6,316 nt of DNA, taken from positions 1-6,316 of the forward strand of contig WRNL01000028.1 of the NCBI GenBank assembly GCA_009776625.1, given 5' to 3'. Shown piece by piece: positions 1-5,574 of the stretch; the stretch's first letter is position 1; each line of letters begins with the position of its first letter. Below the pieces are notes generated by a model that worked only from the letters and a program-made list of their open reading frames with translations, was not told where the DNA came from and ran no database searches. The position numbers and the translations under genes are program-made. The stretch comes from Methanomassiliicoccaceae archaeon (GTDB taxonomy: Archaea > Thermoplasmatota > Thermoplasmata > Methanomassiliicoccales > Methanomethylophilaceae).

Positions 1-1
1 G

Positions 2-928
2 CACGTGCAGATCCTCCAGATCGTCGAGGGCATGGGCATGGGCTTCGCCGCGTACACGATCGGGGGGAACAACTACGCCGAGGGCACGGTGTACTTCATC
101 GCCAACATACCCAATGCGGCGGCGGCTCTCAACGATGACTACATCGATGGCGGCATCCTTTGGCAGCCGCAGTACCAGAAGATCGTCGAGGACAAGACCC
201 AGAAGCGCGACTTCAAGGAGCTTGCCCTGACCAGCGACCTCTTCCCTGGGCATGCGTGCTGCGTCATAGCCGGCTACCACGGCTACACCTCCACGCACGA
301 GGACGAGACCGTCAGGTTCCTGGCGGCTTACATAAAGGCGGTGGACTGGGTGAACGGCGCCCTCGCCGACAAGGGGGGCGATGACTACGCCCTGCTGGTC
401 AGCGTCGCCAAGGACAGGACCGGCTCGACGTTCACGGACAGCGAGATAGAGGCCGCGCTGGATACGGTGATATACACATACGGGCAGAACAGCGGCACGC
501 CCCTGGCGTACCTGATGGACCAGATACCCGCCCTGGCGGAGGACCTGGTGGCGTTGGAGGCGACCAAGAAGACGCTTGCCGACTCAGGGTTCAGCAGCGG
601 TGCGGAGTTCGCGGACAGGTTCATCGACGACAGCTTCCTTGTGAAGGCGCTCCAGCTCCTCGCAAGCGGCGGGACGTACGAGAACAAGGCGAGCCTGAAG
701 GTCGCCGTCATCGCAGGCGACGTGCACCAGATAGCCATCCACATGGCGGACGAGCTGGGGTACTTCGGGGAGTACGGGCTCGATGTCTCGTTCTCCAACG
801 CGACGAACGGCCCCGGGGTCGCCACGGCCATACAGAACGGCGAGGCGTCGTTCGGCCTGTTGGGCGCGCCGCCGATCACGATAACGGTTATAAACGGAGA
901 ACTCGTAAAGGCGCAACAAGATGAGTAA
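2..928 (+). CDS. NitT/TauT-type ABC transporter substrate-binding protein, 5' partial
   Basis: This is the extracytoplasmic solute receptor of the importer encoded by the next two genes. The reading frame is open to the window edge. The first possible start (GTG at 5) falls inside the second lobe, so it is an internal Val and the real start, signal or lipoprotein peptide and first lobe lie upstream. Residues below count from that GTG. Residues 40-62 (ALNDDYIDGGILWQPQYQKIV) fit the hinge-proximal 'A-GEIDAF-VWEP' segment of SsuA/TauA/NrtA-like proteins, HACCVI at 83-88 fits their 'HPCCVL' strand, and FIDDSFLVKAL at 206-216 fits the usual C-terminal helix. The protein then continues: residues 230-301 (LKVAVIAGDVHQIAIHMADE..., GEYGLDV, NGPGVATAIQNGEASFGLLGAPP) look like the beginning of a family member, a partial second N-lobe. 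The stop is TAA at 926-928, overlapping the permease by 8 nt. The substrate is unknown; nitrate, sulfonate, taurine and other small organic solutes are typical of the family. Confidence 0.85.
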   Translation, partial: HVQILQIVEGMGMGFAAYTIGGNNYAEGTVYFIANIPNAAAALNDDYIDGGILWQPQYQKIVEDKTQKRDFKELALTSDLFPGHACCVIAGYHGYTSTHEDETVRFLAAYIKAVDWVNGALADKGGDDYALLVSVAKDRTGSTFTDSEIEAALDTVIYTYGQNSGTPLAYLMDQIPALAEDLVALEATKKTLADSGFSSGAEFADRFIDDSFLVKALQLLASGGTYENKASLKVAVIAGDVHQIAIHMADELGYFGEYGLDVSFSNATNGPGVATAIQNGEASFGLLGAPPITITVINGELVKAQQDE

Positions 929-1739
929 GATTTTAGGGATCAAATACGACGAGAACGACAGGTACCACAGGTTCGCGAGGACCGCCGTGATAACCGTCGT
1001 CTCGTTGTCCATTTTCATTTTAACCTGGTGGGCGGTGTCCGTGATCGCGAACAACACGGCCATCCCTACCCCCCTGGAGACATGGGACGCCCTAGCAGAC
1101 CTTTATCTCAACGGCGACAAGATGACCAAGATAAGCCTGGGCCAATATGTCTCGTCCAGCCTGTCCACCTTCGTCAAGGGGTTCCTACTGGCGTTCGCCG
1201 TCGCGGTGCCGCTGGGCCTCGTCCTCGGCTATTCTAAGACGCTGAGGGATCTCACGAGCCCCGTCATAGAGGTGCTCAGGCCGATAGCGCCCATCGCATG
1301 GGCGCCCATATTCATGCTCTCTCTGGGCTACACCGTCGGGCCTGTCCTGGTGGTGTTCGTGGGGATATTCTTCCCCCTGCTGACCAACGTCGTGTTCGGG
1401 GTTAGGAAGATAGACCCCAACTGGATCGACGCGTCCAAGACGCTGGGAGCGTCCCAGCTGCAGGTGTTCTACAAGGTGATGATGCCCTCCGCCATACCCT
1501 ACGTGATGAACGGCATCAAGGTGGGGCTGGGCATCGGGTGGATGTGCATCGTGGCGGCGGAGCTGTACGCCACGCCCCTCGGCGGCATAGGGTTCTACCT
1601 GGCGTCCCAGGCCCAGGCGGGGTACTGGCCAGGCGCGTACGCCGCGCTGGTGATAATAGCCGTGCTGGGGCTGCTGACGATCGGCGTCGCGGACTACGCC
1701 CACAGGATGCTTTCAAAGAGGATGGGGATAGAGGTATGA
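921..1739 (+). CDS. NitT/TauT-type ABC transporter permease
   Basis: This is a membrane subunit of the BPD_transp_1 family (SsuC/TauC/NrtB-like), 272 aa, normal length for the family. It forms the transmembrane channel, probably as a homodimer, and passes solute from the upstream receptor to the cytoplasm. Hydrophobic segments lie near residues 21-44, 84-105, 118-137, 139-160, 200-218 and 240-258, giving about six membrane helices. The cytoplasmic EAA loop that docks on the ATPase is clear at 170-189 (DASKTLGASQLQVFYKVMMP), with the conserved Gly at 176 and Pro at 189. The ATG at 921 overlaps the end of the receptor gene by 8 nt, and a weak AAAGG ribosome-binding site lies at 907-911. Its stop TGA (1737-1739) overlaps the ATPase start as ATGA. 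The family call is firm; the substrate is not visible. Confidence 0.95.
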   Translation: MSKILGIKYDENDRYHRFARTAVITVVSLSIFILTWWAVSVIANNTAIPTPLETWDALADLYLNGDKMTKISLGQYVSSSLSTFVKGFLLAFAVAVPLGLVLGYSKTLRDLTSPVIEVLRPIAPIAWAPIFMLSLGYTVGPVLVVFVGIFFPLLTNVVFGVRKIDPNWIDASKTLGASQLQVFYKVMMPSAIPYVMNGIKVGLGIGWMCIVAAELYATPLGGIGFYLASQAQAGYWPGAYAALVIIAVLGLLTIGVADYAHRMLSKRMGIEV

Positions 1740-2545
1740 GCGACGAACAGGAAGCGGTACGAGCCGTGCAGGGGGCGGCCCCCCAAGACGCCCACATAGT
1801 CATAAGGGGCCTGAGGAAGGTGTTCAAGAGGGACGACGTGGAGACGGTCGCCCTGGAGGACTTCTCCCTTGAGATCAAGAAAGGGGAGCTGATAACCCTC
1901 GTCGGGCCGTCCGGATGCGGCAAGACCACCATACTCAGGCTGATCGCCGGCCTCATCCAGCCCACATCTGGCGACATACGGATAAGCGGGAGGCCCTGCA
2001 CCCTCCCCGGGGCGGACAGGGGCATGGTGTTCCAGGACTTCGCGCTGTTCCCCTGGAGGTCGGTGAGGAAGAACGTGGAGTTCGGCCTCGAGGTCGCAGG
2101 CATCCCAAAGGAGGAGCGCAGGGAGAGGGCGGAGAGGTACATCAAACTCGCTGGGCTGGAGAAGTTCATCGACGCGAGGGTGCACGAGCTCTCCGGCGGC
2201 ATGAAGCAGCGCGTCGGCATCGCCAGGGCGCTGGTGGGGCACCCGGACGTGATCCTCATGGACGAGCCCTTCGGCGCGCTGGACGCCCAGACTAGGAACA
2301 TAATGCAGGTCCAGCTCCTGAAGATCCTCGAGAGGACGGACCAGACGATAGTGTTCGTGACCCACTCCGTGGACGAGGCGGTGTTCCTGTCGGACAGGAT
2401 AGTCGTGCTGACGAAACGCCCAGCCAGCATAAAGGAGGTAATAGACATACCGTGGCCGCGCCCCCGCGACCGCGCCGACCCGGAGTTCACGTCCCTCCGC
2501 AAAAAGATACTCACCGAGCTGGAGAAAGAGAACGTAATGGAATGA
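1736..2545 (+). CDS. NitT/TauT-type ABC transporter ATP-binding protein
   Basis: This cytoplasmic ATPase (269 aa; SsuB/TauB/NrtD-like) powers the importer. All core motifs are intact: Walker A GPSGCGKTT at 57-65, Q-loop Gln at 100 (VFQDFALFPW), signature LSGGMKQR at 152-159, Walker B VILMDEP at 172-178, D-loop ALDAQ at 181-185 and switch His at 210 (VTHSVDEA). The DFALFPWRSVRKNVEFGLE stretch after the Q-loop is characteristic of the nitrate/sulfonate/taurine subfamily. The start chosen is the ATG at 1736, which overlaps the permease stop (ATGA) and leaves a short 20-residue leader before the ABC fold. The same frame is open back to 1538, but that region lies inside the permease gene and encodes a Gly/Ala/Arg-rich, non-family sequence. 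The stop TGA is 28 nt from the end of the convergent ramA. Confidence 0.95.
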   Translation: MSDEQEAVRAVQGAAPQDAHIVIRGLRKVFKRDDVETVALEDFSLEIKKGELITLVGPSGCGKTTILRLIAGLIQPTSGDIRISGRPCTLPGADRGMVFQDFALFPWRSVRKNVEFGLEVAGIPKEERRERAERYIKLAGLEKFIDARVHELSGGMKQRVGIARALVGHPDVILMDEPFGALDAQTRNIMQVQLLKILERTDQTIVFVTHSVDEAVFLSDRIVVLTKRPASIKEVIDIPWPRPRDRADPEFTSLRKKILTELEKENVME

Positions 2546-2549
2546 AAAA

Positions 2550-2567
2550 GAGGGGGTTGCCCCCCTC
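2550..2567 (-). terminator. Hairpin plus T-tract at the convergent ends of the ABC operon and ramA
   Basis: A perfect 7-bp stem, GAGGGGG (2550-2556) and CCCCCTC (2561-2567), encloses a 4-nt loop. On the minus strand the hairpin is followed directly by TTTTT (complement of 2545-2549), the form of an intrinsic terminator about 6 nt after the ramA stop. On the + strand no T-run follows, so it is best assigned to the ramA operon, although the stem would also form in the ABC transcript. Archaeal termination mainly needs the U-tract, so the role of the stem is inferred. Confidence 0.6.
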
Positions 2568-2573
2568 GTGGTT

Positions 2574-4190
2574 TCAGCCTTCGAGCCTCAGCAGGTCGTA
2601 CTTGTACACCTTATCCGGGCAGGAGAACTGGCACCTGTAGCAGGCGGTGCCGAGGCAGTTCTTGGTCTTGACGACGATCCTCTTGTCGTCCTCGACCTTG
2701 AGGGCGTTCTCGGGGCACTCCTTCTCGCACTTCTTGCAGCCGGTGCAGCCGGGCATGTGGCCCTTAAGCTCGGTGCCGATGTCGTGGATTATGCGGAGGC
2801 CGCCTGCGCCCAGGTCGGGTATGTCACGTGCGACCACGCGGAACACCTCGGGCACGCCCTTGACCTTGGGCAGGGGCTGTATGTCCATCATCTCGTTGTA
2901 CATGTTGTACATGTCCATGCTCATGCCCTCGTCCCAATAGGCCAGCTCCATGACGTAGATCTGCTCGAAGATGGGGTCGGACGCGAACATGACATGGTTC
3001 GCCCTGATGCCGTCGGCTATCCCTTGGAGCTCGTCGAGCAGCTCGGGGTTCCTGAGGATGTCCGTCGCCATGGCGAGGGACGTGTTCCCATACTGGTAGA
3101 TCTTTGTGCACGATGGGGGCAGGAGGCCAACCTCCCTGGCCTTAACGGCGTCCACGTACGTCCCGGAGGCGCCCGCCATGTACATGGTCTGCATCTCGTC
3201 GAACTTTATGCCCGCCTTCTCGAGGAGGGTGAAGTGCCCGGCCCTCATGGCGCCGATGGCCTTGCAGGCCTCGGAGATGTCGTGGGAGTCGATGTAGACC
3301 CCGTCCTGGAAGACCATCTTCTCGCCGTCGGTGGTGAGCTTGCCCCTCTTCCACAGGCCGCCGCCGAGCGCGGCCGCCACGGCGGCCACGACGCCGGTCC
3401 CCGTGATGCCCTTCGCCTTGCCGTGCATGGGCCCCTCGGCGGTGACCATGTTAAGGTTGAAGTCGACCATGTCCCCGGGCTGGGGCATGATGTCGTCGTC
3501 TAGCACCAGGCACCTCCACTGCGTGTCGTACTCCAGGTCGCTGATGGCACCTGGGCCGGCGAGCATCCCGTACTTTATGGACTGCCCCTCCATCGCCGGG
3601 CCGGCGGCGGCGGAGCCGGTGTATATGTCGTCCCCCACCTTCAACGCCATCTCGGCGTTCGTCCCGTAGTCTGTGACCAGGCAGTTCTCCTTCTGCTCGA
3701 GGAACCCGCTCTTGTACATCATGGCGAGCGCGTCCGCGCCTATCTCGTGCCTTATGGAAGGCGGCACGCACAGCTCGCAGCCGTCAGGCACGTCGAGGCC
3801 CACGTCCACGGCGGAGAACACCCCCGCGTTCCTGTCGAGCACCTTGATCCCCCTCGCCTTGTGGGCGTTCTCCCCTGCGAAGGCGAGGTCCTCCACGCCG
3901 ATCCCCTGGAACAGCGAGAGCTGTATGGGGTTCCCGCAGATCGAGACCCTTTCCACCTTCTTCAGGTCGACGTCGAGCGTCCTTATCACCTTGTTGACCG
4001 TGTCCATGACGATCCTGTGGGCGATGTCAGTCCCAATGTTGATGCAGAACGTCAGGTGGTCCATTATGTTCGCACCCGGCAACGGGTGGCATTCCGTCAC
4101 GGACGTGGACAGTATCTTCCCGTCGGAAAGGTCCACGCTGTGCGCCCTGGTCCCGCTGGTACCCATGTCCAGCGATATACCGTATCTCAT
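2574..4190 (-). CDS. ramA: RamA: ATP-dependent reductive activase of methylamine methyltransferase corrinoid proteins
   Basis: RamA reduces the corrinoid proteins of methylamine methyltransferases (MtmC, MtbC, MttC in methanogens) from inactive Co(II) to active Co(I), using ATP. The protein is 538 aa, close to the Methanosarcina enzyme as I recall it. The N-terminus has the ASKHA-like phosphate motif in GISLDMGTSGTRAHSVDL (4-21), followed by the family's HPLPGANIMDHL (35-46). A second phosphate-type motif, DYGTNAE, is at 174-180, with a GASGTYVDA segment at 340-348 and GNTS at 368-371. The C-terminus carries two [4Fe-4S] motifs: Cys482, 485, 488 and 492 (CX2CX2CX3C) and Cys512, 517, 520 and 524 (CX4CX2CX3C). 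C-terminal clusters separate RamA from bacterial activases with an N-terminal [2Fe-2S] domain. The ATG at 4190 has a strong Shine-Dalgarno and overlaps the His-rich gene by 4 nt, so it is probably co-translated. No methyltransferase or corrinoid protein gene is in the window. The frame is intact. Confidence 0.94.
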   Translation of the reverse strand: MRYGISLDMGTSGTRAHSVDLSDGKILSTSVTECHPLPGANIMDHLTFCINIGTDIAHRIVMDTVNKVIRTLDVDLKKVERVSICGNPIQLSLFQGIGVEDLAFAGENAHKARGIKVLDRNAGVFSAVDVGLDVPDGCELCVPPSIRHEIGADALAMMYKSGFLEQKENCLVTDYGTNAEMALKVGDDIYTGSAAAGPAMEGQSIKYGMLAGPGAISDLEYDTQWRCLVLDDDIMPQPGDMVDFNLNMVTAEGPMHGKAKGITGTGVVAAVAAALGGGLWKRGKLTTDGEKMVFQDGVYIDSHDISEACKAIGAMRAGHFTLLEKAGIKFDEMQTMYMAGASGTYVDAVKAREVGLLPPSCTKIYQYGNTSLAMATDILRNPELLDELQGIADGIRANHVMFASDPIFEQIYVMELAYWDEGMSMDMYNMYNEMMDIQPLPKVKGVPEVFRVVARDIPDLGAGGLRIIHDIGTELKGHMPGCTGCKKCEKECPENALKVEDDKRIVVKTKNCLGTACYRCQFSCPDKVYKYDLLRLEG

Positions 4191-4879
4191 TTCTTCCTCC
4201 TCCTTATTTTATCCCAGAGAGAGCCCTTCTCGGCCCTCTCAGCCTCTTCCTTCCTGCGGTCCTCGCATGCTTCGCAATGGCAGACCTTGTCTTTCTCCTC
4301 ATGCCCGTGATCATGGTCATGGTCGTGCTTATGGTCATGCCCGTGGTCATGCTTATGATCGTGGTCATGGTCATGGTCATGCTTATGATCGTGGTCATGA
4401 TCATGGTCATGCTTATGATCGTGGTCATGATCATGGTCGCAGCTGTGTCCCTCCAGGTGGTAGTCCAGCCCGGCGTCGTCTAGGGCGTCCTTCATCGCAT
4501 GCTCCAGCCCGTGGGCGTCCACGTCTAGCACGGCGGACATGAAACTGAAATCGACCATCTTCTGCGGGGGAAGCGTGCCGTGCTGCTCTACCCCGTTCTT
4601 GACGTCCGTCAGGTTGAACGTGACCCCTTTCCCCTCGGAGTTGTACACGGCGGCCTTTATGTGCCCCAGCAGCGAGCCGGACTCCTTCTCGACCCATTTG
4701 CCGGTGGCCAGCAGCGCGCCAGACATGCGGGCCGCCGCATCCGCGTTGAAACCGTGTATGTGTCCCTTGAGGCCCACGGCGACGCCGCCCGCCTCCTCGA
4801 TCGAAGTCCTCTCTGCATCTTCCGCCTCCGCCTCGCACTCGCGGCAGCGGCAGTCATCGTCGTGGTCGTGCCTGCTCAT
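4187..4879 (-). CDS. His/Cys-rich putative metal-binding protein
   Basis: I do not recognise the family of this 230-aa protein. Three parts are visible. The N-terminus (1-30) has HDHDDD followed by CRCREC at 10-15 (CxCxxC), then an acidic stretch. A central region (about 31-145) looks like a compact soluble domain with no signal peptide or membrane segment. The C-terminal part has His at every odd position from 149 to 193 (23 His, mostly alternating with Asp), then a second CxCxxC, CHCEAC at 200-205, and a charged tail ending RRRKK. Such His tracts are known in nickel, cobalt or zinc handling proteins (HypB, UreE and CobW relatives, SlyD), so cytoplasmic metal storage or delivery is likely but inferred. 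It overlaps both the GTPase upstream and ramA downstream by 4 nt (ATGA), which ties its dose to theirs. The ATG at 4879 is preceded by GAGATGAT, a near match to a ribosome-binding site. The central domain may define the real family. Confidence 0.85.
   Translation of the reverse strand: MSRHDHDDDCRCRECEAEAEDAERTSIEEAGGVAVGLKGHIHGFNADAAARMSGALLATGKWVEKESGSLLGHIKAAVYNSEGKGVTFNLTDVKNGVEQHGTLPPQKMVDFSFMSAVLDVDAHGLEHAMKDALDDAGLDYHLEGHSCDHDHDHDHKHDHDHDHDHKHDHDHDHDHKHDHGHDHKHDHDHDHGHEEKDKVCHCEACEDRRKEEAERAEKGSLWDKIRRRKK
4196..4203 (-). promoter_or_regulatory. Strong Shine-Dalgarno for ramA inside the His-rich gene
   Basis: The minus strand reads AAGGAGGAGGAAGAAATG, with GGAGGAGG ending 5 nt before the ramA ATG. 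It fixes the ramA start. The same bases are the last codons of the upstream gene (AGG AGG AGG AAG AAA TGA), so the basic RRRKK tail of the His-rich protein is also the ribosome-binding site of ramA. Confidence 0.75.
4327..4440. repeat. 30-bp tandem repeat coding for the poly-His tract
   Basis: Three 30-bp units follow in tandem: 4351-4380, 4381-4410 and 4411-4440. Each begins GCTTATGATCGTGGTCATG. The first two differ at one base (position 20, G or A), and the third differs only in its last bases (CGC for CAT). A degenerate 24-bp unit lies at 4327-4350. One unit encodes a ten-residue block on the minus strand, HDHDHDHDHK or a frame permutation of it. The near identity points to recent expansion by slippage or unequal exchange, in frame with the gene. 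Confidence 0.92.
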
Positions 4880-5463
4880 TGCATCATCTCATAGACTTTG
4901 TCCATGTTCTCCCCCGTCTTTGTGGACACGGGGATCATGGGCTTGTCGGGGTACTCCCCCTTCAGCCAGCCGATGGCCGAGGCCATCTTATCGGGCGTGG
5001 CGAGGTCGCTCTTGTTTATCAGGATGAAGTCGGCGGCAAACATCTGCCTCTTGAAGAACTCCTCCTTCTTCTTGATGAGGTCGTCGAACCTCTGTATGTC
5101 CGCTATCCCGATGATGTACATCTCGTCGGGGTTGATCATAGAGATGTGGACGAGGTCCCTCACCTTGTGCGGCAGGGCGAGCCCGGTGGGCTCGATTATG
5201 ATTATCTCGGGGTCGATGTCCCTCTTTATGTTCTTAAGGGCGGTCTGCAGAGTGCCGGAGAGGGAGCAGCAGATGCACCCGTCGGGCAGCTCTATCGCAT
5301 CGTACCCCTCTGCCTTCAGGGTGGCGCCGTCGACGCCGATCTCCCCGGACTCGTTCACAAGGATGGCGACCTTCGCGCCCTTCTTGCTGTACATCGAAGC
5401 TAGCTTCATCAAAAGCGTCGTTTTCCCGCTTCCGAGGAACCCGCCTAGAATGTAAACGTACAT
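4876..5463 (-). CDS. CobW/HypB-like G3E GTPase, short form
   Basis: This is a P-loop GTPase of the G3E group (CobW, HypB, UreG), which couples GTP hydrolysis to metal insertion into target proteins or cofactors. Visible motifs are Walker A GGFLGSGKTT at 7-16, VNESGEIGVDG at 36-46 (COG0523 proteins usually have NEFGE-GID), the metal site GCICC with Cys63, 65 and 66 (CxCC), switch II EPTGLALP at 91-98 and the guanine motif NKSD at 150-153. At 195 aa it is only the GTPase domain: the C-terminal CobW_C domain of the usual longer members is absent, and it has no His-rich stretch. Its stop overlaps the start of the His-rich gene (ATGA), which may supply the missing metal-binding part as a separate protein. 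The ATG at 5463 has no Shine-Dalgarno but has a TATA-like box about 27 nt upstream, so the mRNA is probably leaderless and this is the first gene of the operon. The metal is not determined: Co, Zn and Ni are all possible. Confidence 0.9.
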   Translation of the reverse strand: MYVYILGGFLGSGKTTLLMKLASMYSKKGAKVAILVNESGEIGVDGATLKAEGYDAIELPDGCICCSLSGTLQTALKNIKRDIDPEIIIIEPTGLALPHKVRDLVHISMINPDEMYIIGIADIQRFDDLIKKKEEFFKRQMFAADFILINKSDLATPDKMASAIGWLKGEYPDKPMIPVSTKTGENMDKVYEMMQ

Positions 5464-5486
5464 ATGGCTAGGGGAACAATCGGATG

Positions 5487-5494
5487 ATATATTA
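5487..5494 (-). promoter_or_regulatory. TATA-like box of the GTPase/His-rich/ramA operon
   Basis: The minus strand reads GAAAGGC-TAATATAT-CATCC. The TAATATAT box is centred about 27 nt before the A of the ATG at 5463, the usual archaeal TATA-to-start distance, and a purine-rich GAAAGG in the BRE position lies just upstream. Together with the absence of a Shine-Dalgarno this predicts a leaderless or nearly leaderless transcript. Confidence 0.65.
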
Positions 5495-5544
5495 GCCTTT
5501 CAATCGAACCGGGGGGCGCGGGCGGGCCGCCGCACGGTGTATCC

Positions 5545-5553
5545 TTAAAATAT
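5545..5553 (+). promoter_or_regulatory. TATA-like box of cbiA
   Basis: TTAAAATAT is centred about 26 nt before the ATG at 5575. The sequence just before the ATG (AATATATCCATT) has no Shine-Dalgarno, so a leaderless transcript is likely here too. The other AT-rich element at 5561-5569 is too close to the ATG to be its TATA box. Confidence 0.55.
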
Positions 5554-5558
5554 GAGTT

Positions 5559-5571
5559 GGATAATATATCC
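5559..5571. promoter_or_regulatory. Inverted repeat GGATA-ATA-TATCC at the cbiA start site, possible operator
   Basis: Perfect 5-bp arms (5559-5563 and 5567-5571) with a 3-nt spacer lie between the TATA-like box and the cbiA ATG. A related sequence, GGATGATATAT, at 5482-5492 covers the TATA-like box of the divergent operon and shares 10 of 11 bases with 5559-5569. This could be a binding site for a shared regulator. AT-rich sequence gives such matches easily, so confidence is low. Confidence 0.3.
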
Positions 5572-5574
5572 ATT

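Noticed and set aside
5..7. GTG as the start of the substrate-binding protein gene
   Set aside because: The frame is open upstream and the first visible residues already match the second lobe of the family, so this is an internal Val codon.
1538..1735. Longer N-terminus of the ATPase, starting at 1538
   Set aside because: It would overlap 200 nt of the permease and encode a Gly/Ala/Arg-rich sequence unlike the family. The ATG at 1736 gives normal length and an ATGA junction.
2568..3503. 311-aa plus-strand frame opposite ramA
   Set aside because: Long antisense frames are expected in GC-rich coding DNA. It is rich in Val, His, Leu and Gly with no recognisable motif, while ramA has full family conservation.
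4327..4440. 30-bp repeats as a CRISPR array
   Set aside because: Units are directly adjacent with no spacers, are in frame and encode the His tract.
4277..4483. Plus-strand frame rich in Met and Val, looking like a membrane protein
   Set aside because: It is the antisense reading of the His/Asp codons of the tandem repeat; the composition is a by-product.
3673..4542. Plus-strand frame with GHAYDRGHDHGH repeats
   Set aside because: Another shadow of the same repeat, lying across the ramA and His-rich genes; it has no family-like sequence of its own.
5464..5574. Cobalamin riboswitch in the cbiA/GTPase intergenic region
   Set aside because: The region is only 111 bp, no B12-box-like or multi-stem layout is visible, and both transcripts appear nearly leaderless.
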